Assembly: GCF_009707865.1 (NCBI RefSeq)
Contig: NZ_WMBA01000031.1
Coordinates: 1 to 64,000, forward strand
Source of the DNA: Amycolatopsis pithecellobii
GTDB lineage: Bacteria; Actinomycetota; Actinomycetes; Mycobacteriales; Pseudonocardiaceae
Reading direction: 5' to 3'
DNA length: 64,000 nt
Positions 1 through 6,413 of the stretch are shown here, piece by piece (within the stretch, counting starts at the first letter, position 1; every line of letters starts with the position of its first letter). The notes under the pieces were generated by a model that was not told where the DNA came from, did no database searches, and saw nothing but the letters and a program-made list of their open reading frames with translations. A program made the position numbers and the translations under genes.

Positions 1-170
1 CCCCAGTACGGCTCACGTTCGAACAGTTCGACCTCGACGCCGCGCTCGGCGAGCGCGGTCGCCGCGGTCAGCCCGGCGATCCCGCCACCGACCACGGCGA
101 CGCGTTTGCGTCCCGGCACCCGCTCATGCCCGCCGGGCGCCTCGACCCGGACGCGCCGGGAGTCCCTCAC
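1..170 (-). CDS. FAD-dependent oxidoreductase, N-terminal fragment (CrtU-like candidate)
   Basis: Only the first 56 codons are in the window; the gene runs off the left edge. The start is GTG, and its first bases form a GTGA overlap with the stop of the upstream methyltransferase gene, so the two are probably translationally coupled. Residues about 24-50 form a Rossmann FAD site: VAVVGGGIAGLTAA, then an acidic strand end (VELFERE). Known families: isorenieratene clusters of actinomycetes carry crtY-crtT-crtU, where CrtU is a FAD-containing beta-carotene desaturase/methyltransferase. Position at the end of this carotenoid operon makes CrtU likely, but a hydroxysqualene-dehydroxylase-like or CrtI-like protein starts the same way. 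The dinucleotide-fold call is firm, the CrtU call is inference. Confidence 0.65.
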   Translation of the reverse strand, partial: MRDSRRVRVEAPGGHERVPGRKRVAVVGGGIAGLTAATALAERGVEVELFEREPYW

Positions 171-838
171 GGTTTGCCCGCGCGGAAGGTGTGCACGATG
201 CCGCGCTGCCAGCCGGTCATCGTGCGCGTGTGCACGCGCCCGAACCCGGCCCCGCGCAGCCGTCCGGCGAGCGCGGTCGCCCCGTCGAAGTCCCGCACGC
301 TGCGCCACAGGTACCGGTAGAGCCCCGCGTCACCGGACACGACCCGGCCCAACGGGATGATCACCGACCAGCACACCGCGTGCCAGATCAGCCGCGCCCG
401 CCGGCTGTCGGCGACGCTGTAGTCGTGCACGACGAGCACCCCGCCCGGGCGCAACAGGGCGAACATCGCGGCGAGCGTGGTGTCCGGATCGGGCAGGTTC
501 CGGATGAGATACGCGGCGAAGATCGCGTCGAACGGCCCGTCGAGGGCCACGTCCTCGATCCGGCTGTGCACGAAGCGCACCGTGTCCGGCCAGGGTTTCC
601 GCCTCGCTTCGGCGAGCATGCCCGCCGAGCCGTCCACCCCGACGATCTCCGCGCCCGGCACGACGCGCAGCAACGCGCTCGTCGACGCGCCCGTGCCGCA
701 CCCGGCGTCGAGAACCCGCTTCGCGTCAACGGGAATCGCCGCGGCCGAGCGCCGCAGGTGCGCGTGATACCCGGGGTTGAGGCCGACGAGCCGGTCGTAG
801 GCGCGGGCTCCGCGATCGAACGCCGCCGCGAGGGTCAT
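167..838 (-). CDS. Class I SAM-dependent methyltransferase of the carotenoid operon (CrtT-like)
   Basis: 223 aa. The SAM-binding motif I is VLDAGCGTG at residues 42-50, followed by the acidic ribose-contacting strand IVGVDGSAGM and a motif IV region DAIFAAYLIRNLPD; the order matches UbiE/MenG-like class I methyltransferases. ATG at 838 is chosen because it sits in an ATGA overlap with the stop of crtYd; an open frame extends further upstream but would run through crtYd. Neighbours are lycopene cyclase subunits upstream and a FAD oxidoreductase downstream, the crtY-crtT-crtU order seen in Streptomyces isorenieratene loci. The true substrate of CrtT-type proteins is not obvious from sequence, so only the fold and pathway context are asserted. 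Confidence 0.8.
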   Translation of the reverse strand: MTLAAAFDRGARAYDRLVGLNPGYHAHLRRSAAAIPVDAKRVLDAGCGTGASTSALLRVVPGAEIVGVDGSAGMLAEARRKPWPDTVRFVHSRIEDVALDGPFDAIFAAYLIRNLPDPDTTLAAMFALLRPGGVLVVHDYSVADSRRARLIWHAVCWSVIIPLGRVVSGDAGLYRYLWRSVRDFDGATALAGRLRGAGFGRVHTRTMTGWQRGIVHTFRAGKP

Positions 839-1140
839 GTGGTTTTCCTTCCGCGAAGCCAAAGCAGCAGGGTGAGCGTGACGAGACTGAAGCCGAACAG
901 GTAGTCCTCGACCGGGATGTCGAACGGGAACCGCAGCCCCGTCAGCTGGTCCGGCTCGTACCGGACGATGGGCGCGGACAGTTTCGTCAGCCAGCCGTCG
1001 GCGAGAACCTGGAACGCCACCACGATGACCATGGAAATCCAGTACCCGGGGCGGCGGAACAGGCCCGTGCGCAGCCAGCACAACTCGACCGCGACCACGG
1101 CCGGTACCGACAGGACCGCGGGCAGCGTGTAGCCGATCAC
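835..1140 (-). CDS. crtYd: Lycopene cyclase subunit CrtYd-type
   Basis: 101 aa, about three hydrophobic helices, matching the C-terminal half of the heterodimeric membrane lycopene beta-cyclases of Actinobacteria. The family motif around FDIPVEDYLFGFSLVTL is present near the C terminus, and a segment WISMVIVVAFQVLADGWLT forms a membrane helix. It starts at GTG 1140, overlapping the crtYc stop as GTGA, and its own stop overlaps the next start as ATGA. Known: CrtYc and CrtYd act together to cyclise both ends of lycopene to beta-carotene. The tight coupling supports equal synthesis of the two halves. Confidence 0.85.
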   Translation of the reverse strand: MIGYTLPAVLSVPAVVAVELCWLRTGLFRRPGYWISMVIVVAFQVLADGWLTKLSAPIVRYEPDQLTGLRFPFDIPVEDYLFGFSLVTLTLLLWLRGRKTT

Positions 1141-1442
1141 CGCAGCATCCGCTCCACGGTCTCGAACGTCAGCAGCCCGCACACCGGGATCACCAGGAAG
1201 AACAACGCCTCCTCCAGCGGCACGCCGAACGGCAGCGTGACGCCGAGGAGAAAGCGTGGGTTGTAGTTCCACACCCCGCCCGCGATGGCCAGCACGTCCC
1301 ACACCAGGAACACCGCGGCGGCCGGGAGCACGGCCCGAGCCAGCCGCGCCGGCTGCCGGTACACGCGTGACCCGGTCAGCTCCAGTGGCAGCGTCACGAC
1401 CAGGCACGCGGCCAGCAGGAGCAGGTACTGCCAGTGATCCAT
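1137..1442 (-). CDS. crtYc: Lycopene cyclase subunit CrtYc-type
   Basis: 101 aa with three predicted membrane segments. It carries GGVWNYNPRFLLGV and the acidic signature FGVPLEEALFFLVIPV, characteristic of the lycopene cyclase domain that pairs with CrtYd. ATG at 1442 gives a protein of normal subunit length (MDHWQYLLLLAACLVV), 17 nt downstream of crtB. The stop overlaps the crtYd start. It should act in the membrane on lycopene; no crtE or crtI is visible here, so they lie outside the window, perhaps beyond the left edge or at another locus. Confidence 0.85.
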   Translation of the reverse strand: MDHWQYLLLLAACLVVTLPLELTGSRVYRQPARLARAVLPAAAVFLVWDVLAIAGGVWNYNPRFLLGVTLPFGVPLEEALFFLVIPVCGLLTFETVERMLR

Positions 1443-1459
1443 TCCCCTTGCCTTCCCGT

Positions 1460-2383
1460 TCAGCCCGCGGCCCGTGCCCACAGCGCGCGAGCCGCCGCTC
1501 CGCCGGCCAGCGCCAGCCGCCGCCCGCCGCCGACCTTCGCCCGCACCGCGAACACGTTGTGCCCGTGGTCCTCGATGCGGTCGAGGATGCGAGCGTAAAG
1601 GCTGAACGCCGTCGCCACACACGGGCGCGACACGGGGTCGAGCAGCGCGATCCCCGGCCGGGCGCGCCGGTACACCGAGCGGGTGACCGCGATCTGGTGG
1701 GCGAGTGCGCGCCGCACCCGCGAATCGGCCTCTCCGCTCCGGCGGCACCGGAGGAGCAGCTCCCGGTCGACGCCGAACGCACGCAGTTCGTCGGCCGGCA
1801 GGTACACACGGCCGCGGTCGAGGTCCTCGGCGACGTCGCGCAGGAAGTTGGTCAGCTGGAACGCTTCCCCGAGCGCCGCGGCGTAGGGCGCGGCCTCGGC
1901 CGGGTCGGTGACGGTGCCCAGGACCGGCAGCAACTGCAGCCCGATGACCTCCGCGGACCCGTGCACGTAGCGGTGCAGGCTTTCCCGGTCCGGGTAACCG
2001 GTGACGGTCAGGTCCATCCGCATCGACTCCAGGAACGCCGCGTGCAGTCCCGGGTCGATGCCGAACCGGTTCGTCGTGTCGATCACCGCGGCCAGCACCG
2101 GATGCGCCGAGCGCCCGGTGCGCAGTCCCTCCGCCAGCTCGGCCTGGACCCGCTTGAGGCTTTCCGCCACGTCGGCTCCGGGCTCGGGGTGGTCGACGAG
2201 ATCGTCGGTGTAGCGGGCAAATCCGTACAACGCGTGGATCGCGGGACGCTGGCGGGGACGCAGCAGCCGGGTCGCCAGGAAGTAGGTGCGCCCGTGCTCG
2301 GCGTTGAGCGTGCGGCATTGCGTGTACGCCGCGCGCAGCCACGGGTCGGTGATGCGCGCCGCCGCGAGTTCTCGCCGGGACAA
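1460..2383 (-). CDS. crtB: Phytoene synthase
   Basis: 307 aa, the usual length for bacterial CrtB. It condenses two geranylgeranyl diphosphates head-to-head to phytoene. Both Mg-diphosphate aspartate motifs are visible: DDLVD at 60-64 (DxxxD) and DVAED at 183-187 within NFLRDVAEDLDRGR, a squalene/phytoene synthase signature. The start chosen is TTG at 2383, because AGGAG lies six bases upstream and the only nearby ATG (2417) is in another frame. First gene of a five-gene minus-strand operon; the divergent-free gap to the TetR gene at 2460 holds its promoter. Confidence 0.93.
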   Translation of the reverse strand: MSRRELAAARITDPWLRAAYTQCRTLNAEHGRTYFLATRLLRPRQRPAIHALYGFARYTDDLVDHPEPGADVAESLKRVQAELAEGLRTGRSAHPVLAAVIDTTNRFGIDPGLHAAFLESMRMDLTVTGYPDRESLHRYVHGSAEVIGLQLLPVLGTVTDPAEAAPYAAALGEAFQLTNFLRDVAEDLDRGRVYLPADELRAFGVDRELLLRCRRSGEADSRVRRALAHQIAVTRSVYRRARPGIALLDPVSRPCVATAFSLYARILDRIEDHGHNVFAVRAKVGGGRRLALAGGAAARALWARAAG

Positions 2384-2459
2384 GGGCCGCTCCTGGGAAT
2401 GAGGGGTCTGTCCTCATGATCCCTGCCCCGGCGTGCGGCGGCAGTACGGGGAGTCCGCG

Positions 2460-3035
2460 TCAGGACGGTGACTTCGGCGGAGCGGTGCGGAGCCCATCGA
2501 CGAGCAGGTCCAGCTGCCGTCCGGCTTGAGTGCGGTCTTCGGCGGTGAGGAAGATGCCGGCCAACGTGGCGACGACGTCCTCGACCCGCACGTCCGCTCG
2601 CAACGTGCCCGCGTGCACACCGGCGGTGATCAGGCTGCCCACCGCGGCGGTAAGGGCCGCTTTCGCATCGCCGGACGGGACGGTGCCCACGGGGATCGCT
2701 GTCGCGCGGGTCTTGGCCATGCCGTGCTTGACGGCGACGAACCCGGCGTAGAAGTCCATCCACCTCCGTAACGCGACCACGGGTTCGTGCTCGTCCAGCA
2801 GCGGTTTTACCCGCGCGCACAGCTCTTCCCGTTCGGCGCGGAACACCGCGTCGACCAGTGCTTCCCGGGTCGGGTAGTTCCGGTACACCGTGCCCACACC
2901 CAAGCCCGCTTCGCGGGCCAGCGCCTCGATCGACGGCATCCGGCCGCTGAGAAAGGCGGCTCGTGCGGCGGCAAGTAAGCGCTCGCGGTTGCGCCGGGCA
3001 TCGGCCCGTGCGGGGGATCGATCACCAGCCGGCAC
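2460..3035 (-). CDS. TetR/AcrR family transcriptional regulator
   Basis: 191 aa, GTG start. The N-terminal helix-turn-helix is clear: RERLLAAARAAFL, then SIEALAREAGLGVGTVYRNYPTREALVDAVF at about residues 35-65, with the conserved Tyr of the recognition helix. The C-terminal ligand domain is typical in length. It is divergent from an aldo-keto reductase gene, and the gap between them holds two matching dyads (see 3036-3083), one adjoining this gene's start, so it most likely represses itself and the reductase. Ligand unknown. Confidence 0.88.
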   Translation of the reverse strand: MPAGDRSPARADARRNRERLLAAARAAFLSGRMPSIEALAREAGLGVGTVYRNYPTREALVDAVFRAEREELCARVKPLLDEHEPVVALRRWMDFYAGFVAVKHGMAKTRATAIPVGTVPSGDAKAALTAAVGSLITAGVHAGTLRADVRVEDVVATLAGIFLTAEDRTQAGRQLDLLVDGLRTAPPKSPS

Positions 3036-3083
3036 AAGCGGAATCCCTTCCGGTTATTCTTCGTTGCGGAAGGCCTTCCGCTT
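3036..3083. promoter_or_regulatory. Twin operators CGGAA-N4-TTCCG between TetR and aldo-keto reductase genes
   Basis: Two dyads with identical half-sites lie in the divergent gap: CGGAA TCCC TTCCG (3039-3052) and CGGAA GGCC TTCCG (3067-3080). The second is part of a perfect 16-bp palindrome (3066-3081). Outer half-sites extend to AAGCGGAA (3036-3043) and TTCCGCTT (3076-3083). Centres are 28 bp apart. Size and position suit TetR dimers; binding itself is inferred. Confidence 0.7.
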
Positions 3084-3119
3084 ATCGTGAACCTACCCGA
3101 ACGTCAGGAGCGTCCGCCA

Positions 3120-4001
3120 TTGACAGCCATCAACGCGTCGTCACCACGCAACCCCCCGAGCGGCCTTGCCCGCCTGAACGCACGATCCATCGCCCGGATC
3201 GGCTACGGCGCGATGCAGCTCGAGCACGGCGACGACGAGTCCGCCCACGCTGTACTGCGCCGCGCCGTGGAGCTGGGCGTCGAACACATCGACACGGCCC
3301 AGTTCTACGGGGCGGGGCGGGTGAACGAACGCATCCGCGCCGCCCTGCACCCGTACCCGGAGCGGCTCGTGCTGGTCAGCAAGATCGGCGCCACGAGCGA
3401 TCCGGACGGTGAGTACGGGCTGCGCCCGGCGCAGCGGCCCGCCGAGATGCGGGCCGCGGTCGAGGACAACCTGCGCTCGCTGCGCCTCGAACGCCTCGAA
3501 GTGGTCAACTTCTATCCGATGTACCGGACCGACGGGGTGCCCGCCGCCCAGCGGGTGGACTTCGACGACCAGCTCGCCGAGCTGATCGCCCTGCGGGACG
3601 CGGGAAAGATCGGCGGTTTCGGGCTCAGTCACATCGGTGCGGATGACCTGTACCGCGCGCTGCCCGCCGGCGTCATCTGCGTCCAGAACAGCTACAGCAT
3701 CGTCGACCGCTCGGCCGAACCGCTGCTGCGGATCTGCCGCGAGCACGACATCGCGTGGGTGCCCTACTTTCCGCTCGGGTCGGGGTTTCCCGGCCTGCCG
3801 AGGGTCACCGGCCAGGCCGCGGTCAGAACGGTCGCCACGCGGCTGGGCGTGACCCCCGCCCAGGTCGGGCTCGCCTGGATCCTCACCCGCAGTCCTCAGG
3901 CGCTGCTCATCCCCGGTACCCGCACGGTCGCGCACCTCGAAGAAAATCTCGCCGCGGGCAGGGTAACCCTCGACGAGGAGTCGCTGAGCATTCTGGAGTG
4001 A
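3120..4001 (+). CDS. Aldo/keto reductase
   Basis: 293 aa from TTG 3120, preferred over GTG 3087 because AGGAG lies nine bases before it and the earlier start would sit almost on the operator. The (beta/alpha)8 AKR signatures are present: IDTAQFYG with the catalytic Tyr near residue 63, LVLVSKIGA with the catalytic Lys, and the NADPH-binding end IPGTRTVAHLEENL. Known family role is NADPH-dependent carbonyl reduction. The divergent TetR regulator suggests induction by the substrate or a related toxic aldehyde/ketone. Convergent with the AHSA1-like gene, with a strong shared hairpin between them. Confidence 0.9.
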   Translation: MTAINASSPRNPPSGLARLNARSIARIGYGAMQLEHGDDESAHAVLRRAVELGVEHIDTAQFYGAGRVNERIRAALHPYPERLVLVSKIGATSDPDGEYGLRPAQRPAEMRAAVEDNLRSLRLERLEVVNFYPMYRTDGVPAAQRVDFDDQLAELIALRDAGKIGGFGLSHIGADDLYRALPAGVICVQNSYSIVDRSAEPLLRICREHDIAWVPYFPLGSGFPGLPRVTGQAAVRTVATRLGVTPAQVGLAWILTRSPQALLIPGTRTVAHLEENLAAGRVTLDEESLSILE

Positions 4002-4005
4002 CGAC

Positions 4006-4033
4006 GGTGGCCGCCCCCCCGCGGGCGGCCACC
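4006..4033. terminator. Bidirectional hairpin terminator
   Basis: Perfect 11-bp arms GGTGGCCGCCC (4006-4016) and GGGCGGCCACC (4023-4033) around a 6-nt loop, between convergent stop codons at 4001 and 4041. No U-tract, as is usual for high-GC actinomycetes. Confidence 0.75.
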
Positions 4034-4040
4034 GCCTCCC

Positions 4041-4541
4041 TCAGTCCGCGAGGATCTTTCCCGTCTCCAGCAACGATTTCAGGTCGCTGAGGATCCACGG
4101 CCAGCCGCCGCCGGCACCCTCCTGCTCGCCGGCGCCGTCCACCATGGCGGCCAGTTTCGGCATGCCGTCGAGCTCGTGCACGACGGTGAGTTTCGTCCCG
4201 CCCGCGGTCGCGGCCAGTTCGTAGGTCAGCGTGCTGAAACCCTCCTCGGCGACACCGGGGTCCATCAGCATCCGCCAGGTCAGCACCAGTCTGTGTGGTG
4301 GCGTCGCCTCGACGACCTCGCCGTCGATGATCACGTCGGGAATCGGGAAACCCTGCTCTTTCGACGCGTCGATCATCGACTGGCTCGGCCGGGTGCCGAA
4401 CTTCGCGCCCGGCGTCAGGTCGTAGTCGGTGAGCCCGCCGTACCCGTAGCGGTCCGTCCACTCCGGCTTGGTGATGGCTTCCCACACCTTCTGGGGCGCG
4501 GCCTTGATGTAGATCCGGTGCACCTGTGTCGTGGTGGTCAT
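4041..4541 (-). CDS. SRPBCC / AHSA1-type domain protein
   Basis: 166 aa, a single START/AHSA1-like fold. Typical features are the opening strand VHRIYIKAAPQKVWEAITKPEWTDRYG split over residues 6-33, and LVLTWRML followed by GGTKLTVVHELDGM toward the C terminus. The start ATG 4541 overlaps the stop of the ArsR gene as ATGA, so it is co-translated with its regulator; open frame upstream lies inside that gene. ArsR-AHSA1 pairs are very common in Actinobacteria, with no established substrate. Binding of a hydrophobic ligand is the family expectation. Confidence 0.85.
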   Translation of the reverse strand: MTTTTQVHRIYIKAAPQKVWEAITKPEWTDRYGYGGLTDYDLTPGAKFGTRPSQSMIDASKEQGFPIPDVIIDGEVVEATPPHRLVLTWRMLMDPGVAEEGFSTLTYELAATAGGTKLTVVHELDGMPKLAAMVDGAGEQEGAGGGWPWILSDLKSLLETGKILAD

Positions 4542-4858
4542 GGTTCCCTCTCCAGTTCTTCCTTGAGCTCCGTCAGCGCCGCGGCTTGGCGCTCGGTGTA
4601 CTTGTCGATCCACCGGTCGTGGATCGACCGGATCGGCACCGGGTTGAGAAAGTGCAGCTTCTCCCGCCCGGACCGGCGTGTGACCACGAGATCGGCGTCC
4701 TCGAGCACCTTGAGGTGCTTCGCCACGCCGAACCGGGTCATCTCCAACTCGGACTCCAGCTCGGTGAGCGTGCGGCCGTCACGCGCGAACAGCAGATCGA
4801 GCAGGAAGCGACGAGTGGGGTCCGCGAGTGCCTTGAACACCCGGTCGTCGTCGTTCAC
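4538..4858 (-). CDS. ArsR-family winged-helix regulator
   Basis: 106 aa, GTG start. The HTH core is VFKALADPTRRFLLDLL at 7-23, then LTELESELEMTRFGVAKHLKVLEDADLV. It lacks the cysteine metal site of ArsR/SmtB sensors (there are no cysteines), placing it with the non-metal ArsR proteins paired with AHSA1 genes. It is divergent from the monooxygenase gene; a perfect dyad at 4872-4887 begins 14 bp before its start codon and is the obvious candidate operator controlling both directions. Confidence 0.88.
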   Translation of the reverse strand: MNDDDRVFKALADPTRRFLLDLLFARDGRTLTELESELEMTRFGVAKHLKVLEDADLVVTRRSGREKLHFLNPVPIRSIHDRWIDKYTERQAAALTELKEELEREP

Positions 4859-4871
4859 CGAGCCAGAATAG

Positions 4872-4887
4872 GTGACCGGAAGGTCAC
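4872..4887. promoter_or_regulatory. Dyad GTGACC-GGAA-GGTCAC, candidate ArsR operator
   Basis: Perfect 6-bp arms, 4872-4877 and 4882-4887, in the 46-bp gap between the divergent ArsR and monooxygenase genes. Its presence argues against starting the monooxygenase at GTG 4872, which would put the operator inside the coding sequence. Confidence 0.65.
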
Positions 4888-4904
4888 ATGTCTACCTTGG
4901 ACGT

Positions 4905-6380
4905 ATGACACGCGAGCATGCCGACGTTCTCATCATCGGAGCCGGGCTGGCCGGCGTCGGCGCCGCGTGCCGGCTGCGGGACGAGGCGCCCGGCAAGACG
5001 TTCGTCGTCCTCGAGGCGCGCGGCGCGGTCGGTGGCACCTGGGATCTGTTCCGCTACCCGGGCATCCGCTCCGACTCGGACATGTTCACCCTCGCCTATG
5101 ATTTCCGGCCGTGGACCCAGGTACAGTCCATTGTCGACGGTGACGCGATCCGTGGGTACATCCGCGAAACCGCGGCGCAGTACGGCATCGAGGACCGGAT
5201 CCGCCTTCACCACAAGGTGGTCCGGGTCGAGTGGTCCAGTGAGAGTGCACAGTGGACGGTGCACGCGGTGCGCTCGGACACCGGCGAGAACGTGGAGTTC
5301 ACCTGTGGCTTCCTGTTCTGCAACACCGGGTACTACGACTACGACGAGGGCTACACCCCGGATTTCCCTGGTGTGGAACGCTTTCGCGGCACAGTGGTGC
5401 ACCCGCAGCACTGGCCCGAGCACCTCGACTACGCGGGCAAGCGCGTCCTCGTGATCGGCAGCGGCGCGACGGCGGTCACGCTCGTCCCGGCGCTCGCGGA
5501 GCATGCCGCGCACGTGACGATGGTGCAGCGTTCGCCGGGCTACCTGCTGGCCCTGCCCACCGCCGACCCGCTCGACGGGAAGCTGTACCGGTTTCTCCCC
5601 GCCCGGCTCGCCGTTCCGATCGTGCGCTGGCGGCACGCGCTGCTGACCGGGTTCGCCTACCAGGTCAGCCGGCGCCTGCCGGGAGTGGTGAAAAAGGTGC
5701 TGCGCCGGCGCATCGAGCGGCAGCTGCCGCCGGGCTACGACATCGATCGCCACTTCACCCCGCGGTACGAGCCGTGGGACCAGCGCCTGTGCATCGCACG
5801 GGACGCCGACCTGTTTCGTGCCCTGCGCGCCGGCACGGCTTCCATTGTCACGGACCGGATCGAAACGTTCACCGAGCGCGGTATCCGGCTGGAATCGGGA
5901 CAGGAACAGGAAGCCGACATCGTGGTGACCGCGACCGGGCTGAACCTGCTCGTCGCCGGCGGGATCACGTTCACCGTGGACGGTGAGGCCGTCGATTTCA
6001 GCAAAACGGTGGAGTACAAGGGAATGATGTTCTCCGGGGTGCCCAACTTCGCGCTCACGGTCGGCTACACCAATACCTCCTGGACACTCAAGGCCGATCT
6101 GGTCGCGCATTACGTGACCCGGCTGCTGCGTCATATGGACACGCGCGGTTACCAGGTGTGCCTGCCTGTCGCCCCGCCCGGAAAGCTGCCCAGCGCGCCG
6201 TTCATCGATCTGCAATCCGGATATGTGCTGCGCAGTGCCGCGAAACTGCCACGGCAGGGAGCGGCGAGGCCGTGGCGGCTGCACCAGAACTACCCGCGTG
6301 ACGTGCTGTTCTTGCGCCTCGGCCCGATCGAGGACGAGGGTGTGGTCTTCTCACAGGTGGCCACCGAAGTGGCCGTTTGA
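4905..6380 (+). CDS. Flavin-containing monooxygenase, Baeyer-Villiger type
   Basis: 491 aa from ATG 4905. Two Rossmann sites are visible: FAD site IIGAGLAGVGA (11-20) and NADPH site VLVIGSGATAVTLVP. Between them lies FRGTVVHPQHWPE (about 160-172), which fits the Baeyer-Villiger fingerprint FxGxxxHxxxWP. The C-terminal IVVTATGLN is also typical. Such enzymes insert oxygen next to a ketone carbonyl, or oxidise sulfur as in EthA, using NADPH and O2. It is divergent from the ArsR gene and followed closely by an acyl-CoA synthetase fusion gene, suggesting ester or acid production followed by CoA activation. Substrate not predictable; acetone is a remote possibility given the propane locus nearby. 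Confidence 0.88.
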   Translation: MTREHADVLIIGAGLAGVGAACRLRDEAPGKTFVVLEARGAVGGTWDLFRYPGIRSDSDMFTLAYDFRPWTQVQSIVDGDAIRGYIRETAAQYGIEDRIRLHHKVVRVEWSSESAQWTVHAVRSDTGENVEFTCGFLFCNTGYYDYDEGYTPDFPGVERFRGTVVHPQHWPEHLDYAGKRVLVIGSGATAVTLVPALAEHAAHVTMVQRSPGYLLALPTADPLDGKLYRFLPARLAVPIVRWRHALLTGFAYQVSRRLPGVVKKVLRRRIERQLPPGYDIDRHFTPRYEPWDQRLCIARDADLFRALRAGTASIVTDRIETFTERGIRLESGQEQEADIVVTATGLNLLVAGGITFTVDGEAVDFSKTVEYKGMMFSGVPNFALTVGYTNTSWTLKADLVAHYVTRLLRHMDTRGYQVCLPVAPPGKLPSAPFIDLQSGYVLRSAAKLPRQGAARPWRLHQNYPRDVLFLRLGPIEDEGVVFSQVATEVAV

Positions 6381-6413
6381 CCATTTTTCCGCACGTTTCG
6401 TTGACCCCCGGCT

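Noticed and set aside
1137-2417. A 426-codon frame joining crtYc with sequence antisense or out of frame to crtB.
   Set aside because: Only the last ~101 codons show cyclase motifs; the rest is an out-of-frame shadow of phytoene synthase.
4905-6380. Assigning the Baeyer-Villiger-type enzyme as the acetone monooxygenase of the propane pathway.
   Set aside because: It is 10 kb away, lacks the shared operator and has its own ArsR regulator; the hydroxylase itself may oxidise acetone.
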